DNA of 64,000 bases from Rhizobacter sp964253025 (GTDB lineage: Bacteria > Pseudomonadota > Gammaproteobacteria > Burkholderiales > Burkholderiaceae_C): assembly GCF_964253025.1 (NCBI RefSeq), contig NZ_CAXUQC020000001.1, positions 2,294,001 through 2,358,000 on the forward strand, given 5' to 3'. Of the stretch, positions 1 to 8,563 are shown piece by piece (position 1 is the first letter of the stretch; each line of letters begins with the position of its first letter). Position numbers and translations under genes: made by a program. A model generated the notes under the pieces. The model saw only the letters and a program-made list of their open reading frames with translations. It did no database searches and was not told the DNA's origin.

Positions 1-338
1 TCGGCGGCGGCAAACAGTTGTTTCCAAAGGGCGAGGTTGGCCACCTGCTCGCCCTTCGAGTTGCGGTAACCCTTGCGCTCCCAGCCCGCGCGCCACTCGC
101 TCAGGCCCTTGAGCACGTATTGACTGTCGGAGACGAGTTCCACCGCGGCGCCCACGGGCACGCGGCTGAGCCCTTCCAGCGCCGCAGTGAGTTCGGCGAT
201 CTGGTTGGTGCCCGGGCCGATGAACCCGTAGTGGTCGGTCTCGGTGACGCCGTCAGCGGCGATCAGGACGACACCCCAGCCAGCGGGGCCGGGGTTGGAG
301 GGCGCACAGGCCCCGTCGGTGTAAGCGACCCATTTCAT
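1..338 (-). CDS. rnhA: Ribonuclease HI (3' part missing at window edge)
   Basis: Cleaves the RNA strand of RNA-DNA hybrids in the cytoplasm, for example R-loops and primers. The N-terminal 112 residues are present. They begin MKWVAYTDGACAPSNPGPAG and carry three of the acidic metal ligands of the family: D8 (YTDGA), E49 (QIAELTAALE) and D71 (VSDSQYV). The glycine-rich loop after D8 is also typical. The ATG at 338 is the only start that gives the conserved N-terminus. The gene continues beyond base 1, so its length and the last catalytic Asp cannot be seen. It follows the methyltransferase gene on the same strand, the usual gloB/methyltransferase/rnhA neighbourhood of proteobacteria. Confidence 0.95.
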   Translation of the reverse strand, partial: MKWVAYTDGACAPSNPGPAGWGVVLIAADGVTETDHYGFIGPGTNQIAELTAALEGLSRVPVGAAVELVSDSQYVLKGLSEWRAGWERKGYRNSKGEQVANLALWKQLFAAA

Positions 339-455
339 GGATGGAAGATTCCCTTGTCAGTGAAAAAAAGCAGAAGTGGTGGTGGGCGCCGCGGCGTGGC
401 CGCCAGCCGCGCCACCGCGAGGAGCAGGAAACGGGAGGGTGCCCGGCGGCCTCGC

Positions 456-1310
456 TCAGCGGTCGGGCGCCTTCGCCCGGCGGGCGCTCCCTTGGCGATG
501 GCTCACCACCGGGGCAGCGGCCTTCACCGCCTGCCGGTGCTGGCGCGCCAGGCCGACGAGCCGCATGCCGCGCACGCGCTTGACGGCCAGCACCATGTAG
601 ACCGAGCCGAACACCGGCCACCAGCGTTCGCCCACCCGCTCGGCCCAGGCAAACCGGGTGAGCCAGCGCTCCGACCGCAGGGCGGGGGCATAACAGCCGA
701 ACTGCCCGGCCTCGACCTCGAAGCTGAGCAGGCGCAGCCAGTCTCGCAGACGCCGGTAGCCGATGAACTCGCTCTCGCCGGGCAGGAACAAGCCGTCCCG
801 GGCGCCAAAGCCCATCTGCCGACGAAGCCGGCCAAAGCGCTGGCGCACACCCCACAGGCTGTTGGGATTGAAGCCGAGGATCAGGACCTTGCCCTCCGGC
901 ATCAGCACCCGCTCCACCTCGCGCAGGGCCAGGTGCGGATCGCGGGTGAGTTCGAGCGCGTGAGGCAGCACGACGAGGTCCAGGCTCTGGCTGTCGAAGG
1001 GCAGCGCATCGAAATCGCATTGGAGCACGACCCTCGCCCGCGGAGCCGCCGGCGACGGTGTCATGATCGGAACTTCGTCACTGCCCGGCGACTCCACCGC
1101 GAGCGTGGGCTGGTCGATCGCCAGCCAGCGGTGCGGCATGCGGTTGTCGCGCAGGGCGTCGAGTTGGGGCAAGCCGAGCTGCAGCGCGTGAAATCCGAAC
1201 ACGTCGGCCACGCCTCGGTCGAGCTGTGCTTGCTCCCAGGCCAGGAGGTAGCGTCCCGGTGGCGTTTCGAGCCATTGGCCCAAACTTATAATCCCGTCGA
1301 CTTGTGTCAT
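456..1310 (-). CDS. Class I SAM-dependent methyltransferase (YafS-like)
   Basis: A 284-residue cytoplasmic protein of the methyltransferase-11 type. The central part (VVLQCDFDALPFDSQSLDLV, then LPHALELTRDPHLALREVER and VLMPEGKVLILGFNP) matches the acidic-loop, motif II and motif III region of Rossmann methyltransferases. The nucleotide-binding glycine motif near the N-terminus is poorly conserved. The substrate is unknown. I chose the ATG at 1310 (MTQVDGIISLGQWLETPPG) over the longer reading from 1343, which adds residues without a family look. This ATG and the gloB ATG on the other strand overlap within the palindrome CATG at 1308-1311. The position between gloB and rnhA matches yafS of enterobacteria. 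The C-terminal tail is basic. Confidence 0.8.
   Translation of the reverse strand: MTQVDGIISLGQWLETPPGRYLLAWEQAQLDRGVADVFGFHALQLGLPQLDALRDNRMPHRWLAIDQPTLAVESPGSDEVPIMTPSPAAPRARVVLQCDFDALPFDSQSLDLVVLPHALELTRDPHLALREVERVLMPEGKVLILGFNPNSLWGVRQRFGRLRRQMGFGARDGLFLPGESEFIGYRRLRDWLRLLSFEVEAGQFGCYAPALRSERWLTRFAWAERVGERWWPVFGSVYMVLAVKRVRGMRLVGLARQHRQAVKAAAPVVSHRQGSARRAKAPDR
1287..1292 (+). promoter_or_regulatory. -10 element (TATAAT) upstream of gloB
   Basis: A perfect TATAAT lies 16 bases before the gloB ATG, inside the first codons of the divergent methyltransferase gene. A weak -35 (TTTCGA, 1265-1270) sits 16 bases upstream. Transcription would start about 10 bases before the ATG, leaving almost no leader and no Shine-Dalgarno sequence. 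Confidence 0.5.
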
Positions 1311-2079
1311 GAACCTGCTTGCACTGCCCGCCTTTGCCGACAACTACATCTGGATGCTTCACGATGGGCAGCGCGCGCTCGTCGTCGATCCGGGTGAGGC
1401 CGAGCCGGTGCAACGGGCGCTCGATGCCCACGGGTTGGCGCTGGTCGGCATTCTAGTGACTCACCACCACGGCGACCATGTCGGAGGCCTCGCGGCCCTT
1501 CGGCCCCGGCTGCAGGGGCCCGTGTTCGGCCCGGCCAACGAATCCATTCCGGGGCCCTGCGAGCCGGTCCGCCAGGGCGATGCGGTCGAGGTCATGGGCC
1601 TTCGCTTCGACGTGCTCGACGTGCCGGGCCACACCGCCGGCCACGTCGCGTACGTGCAGCGCCCGACCTCCGGCGCGCCGGTCCTCTTCTGTGGCGACAC
1701 CCTGTTCTCCGGCGGCTGCGGCCGGCTGTTCGAAGGCACGCCCGCCCAGATGCACCAGTCGCTGGCCCAGCTTGCCGCCCTGCCCTCCGAGACGCAGGTG
1801 TGCTGCGCTCACGAATACACTCTCTCGAACCTCAAGTTTGCCCGGGCGGTCGAACCCGACAACGCCGACCTGCTCGACTACCTCTCGCGCTGCGAAGCCC
1901 TGCGCAGCCGACAACTTCCCACCCTGCCCAGCACCATCGGCCAGGAACGCCTCGTCAACCCGTTCCTGCGTTGCAGCCTGCCGGCCGTCGCGCAGGCTGC
2001 GCGCCGCCACGGCGCCGCAAGCGATGAACCGGTGGACGTGCTGGCAGCGCTGCGCCAATGGAAAAACGAATTCCGATGA
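1309..2079 (+). CDS. gloB: Hydroxyacylglutathione hydrolase (glyoxalase II)
   Basis: Hydrolyses S-D-lactoylglutathione to D-lactate and glutathione, the second step of methylglyoxal detoxification. At 256 residues it has the standard length. The binuclear metal motif THHHGDHVGG is at about residues 50-59. Further metal ligands of the metallo-beta-lactamase fold are visible in VPGHTAGH, FCGDTLFSGGCGR and CCAHEYTLSNLKFA. The ATG at 1309 gives the family N-terminus MNLLALPAFADNYIWML. The gene ends in a 4-base overlap with mltD, so the two are probably translationally coupled. Confidence 0.97.
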   Translation: MNLLALPAFADNYIWMLHDGQRALVVDPGEAEPVQRALDAHGLALVGILVTHHHGDHVGGLAALRPRLQGPVFGPANESIPGPCEPVRQGDAVEVMGLRFDVLDVPGHTAGHVAYVQRPTSGAPVLFCGDTLFSGGCGRLFEGTPAQMHQSLAQLAALPSETQVCCAHEYTLSNLKFARAVEPDNADLLDYLSRCEALRSRQLPTLPSTIGQERLVNPFLRCSLPAVAQAARRHGAASDEPVDVLAALRQWKNEFR

Positions 2080-3731
2080 TCTCCTTGCCCTCCCTTCGCC
2101 GCCCGGCCTCTTTCGCGGCGCTGCTGTTGTCCCTCTGGCTCGCCGGCTGCGCCACCGTCGCGCCCCCCGCGGAGGAACTGCCCGAGGACGACGTTTCCGA
2201 CATCGTTCGCGCCGCCGAATCGGCCGCCTCGGCGGCTGCGGCCTCCGCCTCCGCGGCTGCGGCGTCGTCGCCGGCTTCAGCGGCCAGCGAACCGGCGAGC
2301 GCCGTGGCGGCGCCCATCGACCCGCTGCGCCCCGACGAGAAGGTGGACCTGGGCTCCGCGGCCGCAACGGTCGACCTGTGGAGCCGGCTGCGCCGCGGCT
2401 TCGCCATTCCCGACCTGGACACCCCGCTCGTGCAGAAGGGCGAGCAGTACTACGCCGCGCGCCCGGACTACGTGCAACGCATGACGACGCGCGGCAGCCG
2501 CTACCTGTTCCACATCGTCGAGGAGGTCGAGCGCCGCGGCATGCCGACCGAGCTGGCCCTGCTGCCCTTCATCGAAAGCGCGTTCAACCCGCAGGCCGTC
2601 TCGTCCGCCAAGGCCTCCGGCATGTGGCAATTCATGCCGGCCACCGGCAAGTACTTCGAGCTGCGCCAGAACGTCTTCCGTGACGACCGTCGGGACGTGC
2701 TCGCATCCACGCGGGCCGCGCTCGACTACCTGGGCAAGCTGTACGGCATGTTCGGCGACTGGCATCTGGCGCTGGCCGCCTACAACTGGGGCGAAGGCAG
2801 CGTGCAGCGCGCCATCCGGCGCAACCAGCGCCGCGGGCTGCCGACCGACTACCTGAGCCTGCGCATGCCCGACGAGACGCAGTACTACGTGCCCAAGCTG
2901 CAGGCCGTGAAGAACCTCGTCGCCCGGCCCTCGGACTTCGGCATCACGCTCCCTCCGCTGGAGAACCACCCCTACTTCCTCAGCGTCCCCATCGAGCGCG
3001 ACATCGACGTGGCCCTGGCCGTGTCGCTGGCCGGGGTATCGCGTGAGGAATTCCAGACGCTCAACCCGCAGATGAACAAGCCGGTGATCCTGGCCGCCGG
3101 CACACCGCAGCTGCTGCTGCCGTACGACAACGCCAGCCAGTTCATCCGCAACATCGGCTCGCACCAGGGTCCGCTCGCCACCTGGACGGCCTGGGTGGCG
3201 CCCACCACCCTCCACCCGTCAGAGGCAGCCAAGCGCGTGGGCATGGAGGAGGCCGAACTCCGCGAGGTGAACAAGATTCCGCCCTCGATGCTGGTGAGGG
3301 CCGGGTCCACGCTGCTCGTGCCGCGTGCCAGCACCTCCCGCAGCGACGTCTCGCCGCACATCGCCGACAACGCCGTGATGTCGCTGACACCGGATCAGCC
3401 CCCGCTGCGGCGCGTGTCGCTGCGTGCCGGCAAGCGTGACACCGTGGCCAGCGTGGCCCGCCGCTACAAGGTCTCACCGAGCCAGGTCGCGAACTGGAAC
3501 CAGGTGAGCGCCGGCGCCCGCTTCAAGCCGGGCCAGACCATCGTGGTCTACCTCGCCCAGAAGGCCGTGCGCGGCAAGGCCGCCTCGGTTCGCGCGGGTG
3601 CCCGCAAGGGCGTGGTGAAGGCGACGTCCGCGGGCAAGGCCAGCTCCGGGTCGCGCAAGGCGGCCTCCGGCAAGACGGCCAAGGGCAAGAAAGCCGCGCC
3701 GGCCAAGAAGAGCGTCAAAAACAAGCGCTGA
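2076..3731 (+). CDS. mltD: Membrane-bound lytic murein transglycosylase D (lipoprotein)
   Basis: Cleaves the glycan strand of peptidoglycan, forming 1,6-anhydro-muramic acid, at the outer-membrane inner face. A signal peptide ends in the lipobox LAGC. An Ala/Ser-rich spacer follows, then the SLT domain: catalytic Glu in ALLPFIESAFNP, then SSAKASGMWQFMPATG and AYNWGEG. Two LysM-like modules lie near the end (around HPSEAAKRVGM and RAGKRDTVASVARRYKV). The final roughly 55 residues are an unusual Lys/Ala/Ser/Gly-rich basic tail resembling histone H1. I chose the ATG at 2076 because it overlaps the gloB stop as ATGA and gives a compact signal peptide. An in-frame ATG at 2058 would add six residues. 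Confidence 0.92.
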   Translation: MISLPSLRRPASFAALLLSLWLAGCATVAPPAEELPEDDVSDIVRAAESAASAAAASASAAAASSPASAASEPASAVAAPIDPLRPDEKVDLGSAAATVDLWSRLRRGFAIPDLDTPLVQKGEQYYAARPDYVQRMTTRGSRYLFHIVEEVERRGMPTELALLPFIESAFNPQAVSSAKASGMWQFMPATGKYFELRQNVFRDDRRDVLASTRAALDYLGKLYGMFGDWHLALAAYNWGEGSVQRAIRRNQRRGLPTDYLSLRMPDETQYYVPKLQAVKNLVARPSDFGITLPPLENHPYFLSVPIERDIDVALAVSLAGVSREEFQTLNPQMNKPVILAAGTPQLLLPYDNASQFIRNIGSHQGPLATWTAWVAPTTLHPSEAAKRVGMEEAELREVNKIPPSMLVRAGSTLLVPRASTSRSDVSPHIADNAVMSLTPDQPPLRRVSLRAGKRDTVASVARRYKVSPSQVANWNQVSAGARFKPGQTIVVYLAQKAVRGKAASVRAGARKGVVKATSAGKASSGSRKAASGKTAKGKKAAPAKKSVKNKR

Positions 3732-3869
3732 GCGGGACCGCTTGGCGAGCCTCTCACCGAAGGCTCGAGACAGCGCACCGCTCCTCGGCGCGGAGTTTGT
3801 TTGCCTGCAGCAAGCAGGCCATCGCCTACCCGTGACGCGGGACGAGGTCGAGCGTTTCGCGGCGGCGCA

Positions 3870-4457
3870 TCAGCGCCGGTCGGTCAGCGCGTGCGCGATG
3901 GTGCCCAGGTCCACGTATTCCAGTTCGCTGCCGATGGGCACCCCGCGGGCGAGCCGGGTCACGCGCACGCCGCGGGACTTGAGCGCCTCGGCGATCACGT
4001 GAGACGTGGCTTCGCCCTCGGCCGTGAAGTTGGTGGCGACGATGACCTCGTCGACCACGCCATCGGTTGCCCGCTGCATCAGCGCCTGCATCCCGATGTC
4101 GGGCACGCCGATGCCGTCGAGCGGGCTCAGCCGCCCCATCAGCACGAAGTAGAGGCCGGTGTAGCTGCCGGTGCGCTCCATCGCTGCCTGATCCGCCGGT
4201 GTCTCGACGACACACAGCAGCCGGGCGTCCCGGGCAGGATCCAGGCAGGTGCTGCACACCGGCGCCTCGGTGAAGGTGTGGCACCGCTCGCAGTGCCGCA
4301 CGTCGTGCAGCGCGGTGTCGAGCGCGGCCGCGATGCGCTGCGCCCCGACACGGTCGTGCTGCAGGAGGTGGAAGGCCATGCGCTGCGCCGACTTCTGCCC
4401 GACGCCCGGCAGTTGCCGGAGGGCCTCGATCAGGGCGTCGAGCGCGGACGTGGCCAT
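3870..4457 (-). CDS. recR: Recombination mediator RecR
   Basis: Works with RecF and RecO to load RecA on gapped DNA. The 195 residues contain, in order: the helix-hairpin-helix region (LRQLPGVGQKSAQRMAFHLL), the zinc finger CERCHTFTEAPVCSTC, and a Toprim domain beginning LLCVVETPADQAAMERTG with the GLYFVLMGRLSPLDGIG segment. It ends 10 bases from ybaB on the same strand in the conserved dnaX-ybaB-recR order. The 138 bases between its end and the convergent mltD end hold no gene, and I see no strong hairpin there. Confidence 0.97.
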   Translation of the reverse strand: MATSALDALIEALRQLPGVGQKSAQRMAFHLLQHDRVGAQRIAAALDTALHDVRHCERCHTFTEAPVCSTCLDPARDARLLCVVETPADQAAMERTGSYTGLYFVLMGRLSPLDGIGVPDIGMQALMQRATDGVVDEVIVATNFTAEGEATSHVIAEALKSRGVRVTRLARGVPIGSELEYVDLGTIAHALTDRR

Positions 4458-4467
4458 CGGCGAGCGC

Positions 4468-4794
4468 TCAGAACGGGAACTTCATGCCGCCGGGCAGCGG
4501 CATGCCGGCGGTGAGCTTGCCCATCTTTTCCTGGGAAACCTCCTCGGCGCGACGGATGCTGTCGTTGAAGGCGGCGGCCACCAGGTCCTCAAGCATGTCC
4601 TTGTCGTCGCCGAACAGGCTCGGGTCGATGACGACGCGCTTGACGTCGTGCTTGCAGGTCATCGTGATCTTGACGAGACCGGCGCCGGACTGGCCCTCGA
4701 CCTCGATCGTGGCCAGTTCGTCCTGGGCCTTCTTCAGGTTTTCCTGCATCGCCTGCGCCTGCTTCATCAAGCCGGCGATCTGGTTCTTCATCAT
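4468..4794 (-). CDS. ybaB: YbaB/EbfC family nucleoid-associated protein
   Basis: A small DNA-binding protein of 108 residues that acts as a dimer and coats DNA. The sequence begins MMKNQIAGLMKQAQAMQENL, with the long N-terminal helix typical of the family. The conserved core GLVKITMTCKHDVKRVVIDP follows, then a C-terminal helix. The end is Met/Gly/Pro-rich (GMPLPGGMKFPF), as is common in YbaB. It sits between dnaX and recR with short gaps, consistent with one operon. Either of the two adjacent ATG codons could start it. Confidence 0.95.
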   Translation of the reverse strand: MMKNQIAGLMKQAQAMQENLKKAQDELATIEVEGQSGAGLVKITMTCKHDVKRVVIDPSLFGDDKDMLEDLVAAAFNDSIRRAEEVSQEKMGKLTAGMPLPGGMKFPF

Positions 4795-4815
4795 GGTGGT
4801 GGTCCTCGTGGAGGT

Positions 4816-6954
4816 TCAGTGAAATTTGACCGAGCCGGGCACGATGCGCGCCGTCTTGAACTGCTGCATCAGGGTCTGCACCAGCGGGTCGTTGTGGATG
4901 ATCTGTTCGGCCTCGGCCTGGCGCCGAAGGCGCTCCGCCGAGGCGCGCACGGCCGGGGTGTCGGTGGCAGGGCCCGGCTCGAACTCGATGCGCACCGGAT
5001 GGCCGAGCAACTGGGCCAGCGCCTGCTGCACCTTGTCACGCTGGGCCGGGGCACGCAGCATCTCGCGCTCGACGCGAAGCCGCCAGACCTCGACCCCGTC
5101 CTGGGAGGCGACGTCGACGCAATGGGCCTGCATCGCCATCTCGCGGGCCAGTGCCGTGATGGACGATGCTGCGTTGAGCTTGAGCACCGCGTCGTTCCAG
5201 CGGTCGCCCAGCGGGGTGGGCGTGAAGGCGGCCGTGGCCATGGGCGCATCGGCCGGCAGCGGACGCCGGGCGGTCGGCGCCACGGCGCCTTCGACCGGCG
5301 CCGACGCCGCATCGAGTTCGTCGAGGCTGACGGCATCGCCGCCGGACAACTCACCCTCGAAGGGCTGCTCGTCGACCCAGGCCGGTGGCTCGGGCAAGCG
5401 CGGCGTGACCCGAGCCACGGGCGCCGATGCCACCGCGGCGGGGCGCACCGGTTCGCGCGGCGCAGCCGGCGGCGGGACGGTCGACATGGGGGGCGCGACA
5501 CGCTCGGTGGCCGGGGCAGCCGGTGCAGCCTCCGGTGCGTTGGCCGGAGCCTGCGCAGGTGCACCCGCCGAAGCGACCGCCACCGATGGAGAAATGGTCG
5601 GACCCGATGACGCGGGCGACGTGGTGGGCACGGTCGCCGGCTGGGCCACGACGGGCGCGGACTGCGGTGTGGCGGCCCGGGGCGCCGCAGACGCGGCAGG
5701 GGGAGGCGCGGCGACCGGCGCGGTTCCCGCACCCACGGCCGTCGGCGAAGGCGCTCCGCTGGCGACCGACGCAGCCAATGAAGAGGCCGCCTCGCTGCCG
5801 TGGCGGGTCGCCGTGTTTCCGCCGGCCCCGCCGGCGGGCGCAGGCGTGGCCGAGCCCGGCGGACGGAAGGCGAGCATGCGCAACAGCACCATCACCAGGC
5901 CGCTGTATTCGTCCGGGGCGAGGTTGAGTTCGGCGCGACCGTGCAGGACGATGCTGTAGAGAAGCTGAACCTCGTCGGCCGGCAGCAGCGCGGAGAGGCG
6001 CAGCACGGTCGGCGTGTCGGGCTCGGCCGGGTCGAGTGCATCGGGCACGGCCTGCACCACCGCCATCTGCTGCAGGAGCTCGGCCATTTCCTCAAGCGTG
6101 CCCGAGGCGGACAGGCCGAGCGAGCGGAGGTCGTTGGTCGCGGCGACCACGTCGGCGCCCTGCCCTGCGGCCAGCGCCTCGACGAGGCGCACGGCATGGC
6201 TGCGGTCCACCGCCCCGAGCATCTGCCGCACGCCGGCCTCGGTGAGTGCGCCAGCGCCGAAGGCGATGGCCTGGTCGGTCAGCGAGAGGGCATCGCGCAT
6301 GGAGCCGCGCGCGGCCCGGGACAGCAGGCGCAGCGCGCCCGGCTCGGCTGGAATGCCTTCGGCGGCGAGCACGGCGCCGAGGTGTTCCAGCACCGTCTGC
6401 GGTGCCATGGGGCGCAGGTTGAACTGCAGGCAGCGCGACAGCACGGTCGGCGGCACCTTCTGCGGATCGGTGGTGGCCAGCACGAACTTCAGGTATTCGG
6501 GCGGCTCCTCGAGCGTCTTGAGCATCGCGTTGAACGCGGTGTTCGAGAGCATGTGCACTTCGTCGATCATGTAGACCTTGAAGCGGCCCATCACCGGCTT
6601 GTACACCGCCTGGTCGAGCAGTTGCGAGATCTCCTCGACGCCGCGGTTCGAGGCCGCATCGAGTTCGACGTAGTCGACGAAGCGGCCGCTGTCGATGTCA
6701 CGGCAGGCGTCGCATACGCCGCAGGGCTGGGCGGTGATGCCGCCCTGGCCGTCGGCACCGGTGCAGTTGAGTGCCTTGGCGAGGATGCGCGAGACGGAGG
6801 TCTTGCCCACGCCCCGCGTGCCGGTGAAGAGGTACGCATGGTGCAGTCGCTGCTGGGTGAGCGCATTGCTCAGCGCCTGCACGACGTGCTCCTGGCCCAC
6901 CAGCGATTCGAAATCACGGGAGCGGTACTTGCGAGCCAGAACGAGGTAGGACAT
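4816..6954 (-). CDS. dnaX: DNA polymerase III subunits tau/gamma
   Basis: The clamp-loader ATPase that organises the replisome, 712 residues. The AAA+ domain has Walker A GTRGVGKTS near residues 45-53, a zinc module (CGVCDACRDIDSG), Walker B with MIDEVHMLS, and sensor/arginine-finger region LSRC. A Pro/Ala-rich linker of about 190 residues (roughly 370-560) separates it from the tau C-terminal domain, which binds alpha and DnaB. I looked for the A-rich slippery heptamer used in E. coli to make gamma by frameshifting and did not see one. If gamma exists here it must arise another way. First gene of the dnaX-ybaB-recR operon. Confidence 0.97.
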   Translation of the reverse strand: MSYLVLARKYRSRDFESLVGQEHVVQALSNALTQQRLHHAYLFTGTRGVGKTSVSRILAKALNCTGADGQGGITAQPCGVCDACRDIDSGRFVDYVELDAASNRGVEEISQLLDQAVYKPVMGRFKVYMIDEVHMLSNTAFNAMLKTLEEPPEYLKFVLATTDPQKVPPTVLSRCLQFNLRPMAPQTVLEHLGAVLAAEGIPAEPGALRLLSRAARGSMRDALSLTDQAIAFGAGALTEAGVRQMLGAVDRSHAVRLVEALAAGQGADVVAATNDLRSLGLSASGTLEEMAELLQQMAVVQAVPDALDPAEPDTPTVLRLSALLPADEVQLLYSIVLHGRAELNLAPDEYSGLVMVLLRMLAFRPPGSATPAPAGGAGGNTATRHGSEAASSLAASVASGAPSPTAVGAGTAPVAAPPPAASAAPRAATPQSAPVVAQPATVPTTSPASSGPTISPSVAVASAGAPAQAPANAPEAAPAAPATERVAPPMSTVPPPAAPREPVRPAAVASAPVARVTPRLPEPPAWVDEQPFEGELSGGDAVSLDELDAASAPVEGAVAPTARRPLPADAPMATAAFTPTPLGDRWNDAVLKLNAASSITALAREMAMQAHCVDVASQDGVEVWRLRVEREMLRAPAQRDKVQQALAQLLGHPVRIEFEPGPATDTPAVRASAERLRRQAEAEQIIHNDPLVQTLMQQFKTARIVPGSVKFH

Positions 6955-7047
6955 CCGGTGATTCTACGGGCGCTGTCCACCCCCACCGCCTTCGCGTGCC
7001 CGATAATCGGCGTTTGGCCAGCCCGCTGGCGTTGTCAGAGCCCGTCC

Positions 7048-8178
7048 ATGAATTCCAAGCCCTCCTCGTCCACCTCCAGCGACACGCTCAGCTATGAACA
7101 GGCCGGCGTCAACTACGACCTGATCGACCCGCTCAAGGTCGCGGCCCAGCGGGCGGCGAAAGCGACCGGTGCACACCTGCTGGGCCACGGCTTCAGCGAA
7201 GTCGAGGCGTCGCGCGGGGAATCCGCCTATGTGGTGGACGTGGGCCCCTTCTACATCGCCTCCATCGTCGAGTGCCTGGGCTCCAAGGCGCTGGTCGCCG
7301 ACGAGATGAAGGCCCTCACCGGCAAGAGCTACTACGACGGCATCGCCCAGGACACGATCGCGATGGCCATCAACGACCTGATCACCGTCGGCGCCACGCC
7401 GCTGGTGGTGCAGGCCTACTGGGCCGCGGGTGGCTCCGACTGGTTCGGCGACGCCCAGCGGGCGCAAGCCCTGGTCGACGGTTGGAAACGCGCCTGCGAC
7501 ACCTGCAGCGTGGCCTGGGGCGGCGGCGAGACACCGGCGCTCGCCGGCATCGTGGCCGATGGCCGCATCGACCTGGCCGCCAGCTGCACGGGCCTCATCA
7601 ACCCGAAGGAACGGCTGTCCGTGGGTGACCGCCTCGCCCCGGGCGATGCCATCGTGCTGCTGGCTTCGAGCGGCATTCATGCCAACGGGCTGAGCCTGGC
7701 GCGCAAGCTCGTCGAGCGCCTGCCGCAGGGCTACCTTACCGAAGTGTCGCCCGGCCTCAGCTACGGCGAGGCGCTGCTGGCGCCCACGGTGTTGTATTCG
7801 CCGGTCACGGAGGCGCTGTACAAGGCCGGCATCGTTCCGCAGTACTGCGCCAACATCACGGGCCACGGCTGGCGCAAGCTGCTGCGCCACCCGGCCACCC
7901 ACACCTACCGCATTCATGCCGTGCCCGAGGTGACGCCGGTGCTGAAGTTCATCCAGACGCACGCCAGGCAGGACGACCTTGAGGCCTACAGCACCCTCAA
8001 CATGGGCGCGGGCTTCGCGCTCTTCGTGAGGGCCGAGGATGCCGAGCGCACCGTCGAGGTGGCACGGGCCCAGGGCATCGAGGCGCTTGTCGCCGGCCGC
8101 GTGGAAGCCGGCCCCAAGAAGCTGATCATCGAACCCCTCGGCATCGAATTCGGCGACGACGCCCTGCAGCTTCGCTGA
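7048..8178 (+). CDS. purM: Phosphoribosylformylglycinamidine cyclo-ligase (AIR synthetase)
   Basis: Catalyses the ATP-dependent ring closure of FGAM to aminoimidazole ribotide, the fifth step of purine synthesis. The 376 residues include the family N-terminus (LSYEQAGVNYDLIDPLK), the SKALVADEMKALTGKSYYDGIAQD segment in place of the classical GVGTK region, GGGETPALAGIV, LLASSGIHANGLSL and NITGHGWRKLLR. The ATG at 7048 is the first in frame with this N-terminus. A possible -10 (GATAAT) lies at 7002-7007, without a convincing -35. The gene runs divergently from dnaX and is followed by the 4.5S RNA gene. Confidence 0.93.
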   Translation: MNSKPSSSTSSDTLSYEQAGVNYDLIDPLKVAAQRAAKATGAHLLGHGFSEVEASRGESAYVVDVGPFYIASIVECLGSKALVADEMKALTGKSYYDGIAQDTIAMAINDLITVGATPLVVQAYWAAGGSDWFGDAQRAQALVDGWKRACDTCSVAWGGGETPALAGIVADGRIDLAASCTGLINPKERLSVGDRLAPGDAIVLLASSGIHANGLSLARKLVERLPQGYLTEVSPGLSYGEALLAPTVLYSPVTEALYKAGIVPQYCANITGHGWRKLLRHPATHTYRIHAVPEVTPVLKFIQTHARQDDLEAYSTLNMGAGFALFVRAEDAERTVEVARAQGIEALVAGRVEAGPKKLIIEPLGIEFGDDALQLR

Positions 8179-8195
8179 GACTTTTGGGCCCGGCC

Positions 8196-8224
8196 CTGAA
8201 AGCGGGGCCGACTGCCCTTACAAT
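8196..8224 (+). promoter_or_regulatory. Promoter of the 4.5S RNA gene
   Basis: CTGAAA (8196-8201) and TACAAT (8219-8224) are separated by 17 bases. Each is close to the sigma-70 consensus (4/6 and 5/6). The predicted start, about base 8231, coincides with the base of the 4.5S RNA terminal helix, so the promoter and RNA predictions support each other. Confidence 0.75.
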
Positions 8225-8228
8225 CGTC

Positions 8229-8328
8229 GGTGACGGGCCTCCCCGCATGGAAGCGCGGCCAACCGGGTCAGGTCGGGAACGAAGCAGCCCCAACCGCTGT
8301 GACCAGTGCCGGGGTCAGGCTCGTCACC
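8229..8328 (+). ncRNA. ffs: Signal recognition particle 4.5S RNA (small bacterial type)
   Basis: RNA component of the signal recognition particle, which binds Ffh and targets nascent inner-membrane proteins to FtsY. The invariant Ffh-binding core is present around 8266-8288 (GGTCAGGTC, GGGAACGAAGCAGCC). It sits at the tip of a long hairpin whose ends pair as GTGACG (8230-8235) with CGTCAC (8322-8327) and as CCCC with GGGG nearer the middle. The total of about 100 nt matches the small SRP RNA of proteobacteria. A pyrimidine-rich run follows. Exact ends are estimates. Confidence 0.93.
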
Positions 8329-8563
8329 CTTCTTCAAGTGCCGTGATCTGCGCGCCCCCTTGCGCGCCCCCTGCGCGCTTCCGCCCATACCGGCCACAGT
8401 CACGGGTCACTCTCACGGCCTGGTGGACAGGGGTCGATTCCCAAGTTCGAGAGCCTCACCGGCCGGCCATCGCGGATCCGCGGCCGGACCTGCGTTCGTT
8501 CTGCTTGCTGGCGTGCCTCGCAGTGACACTGCTGCTTCCCGCGGACCTCGCCTTTCCCTTGCC

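Noticed and set aside
6995..7010. GATAAT as the purM promoter
   Set aside because: No matching -35 element, so I mention it only in the purM entry.
8404..8470. GTCGATTCC-like sequence suggesting a tRNA T-arm
   Set aside because: It lacks the TTC of a tRNA T-loop and has no matching acceptor or anticodon arms.
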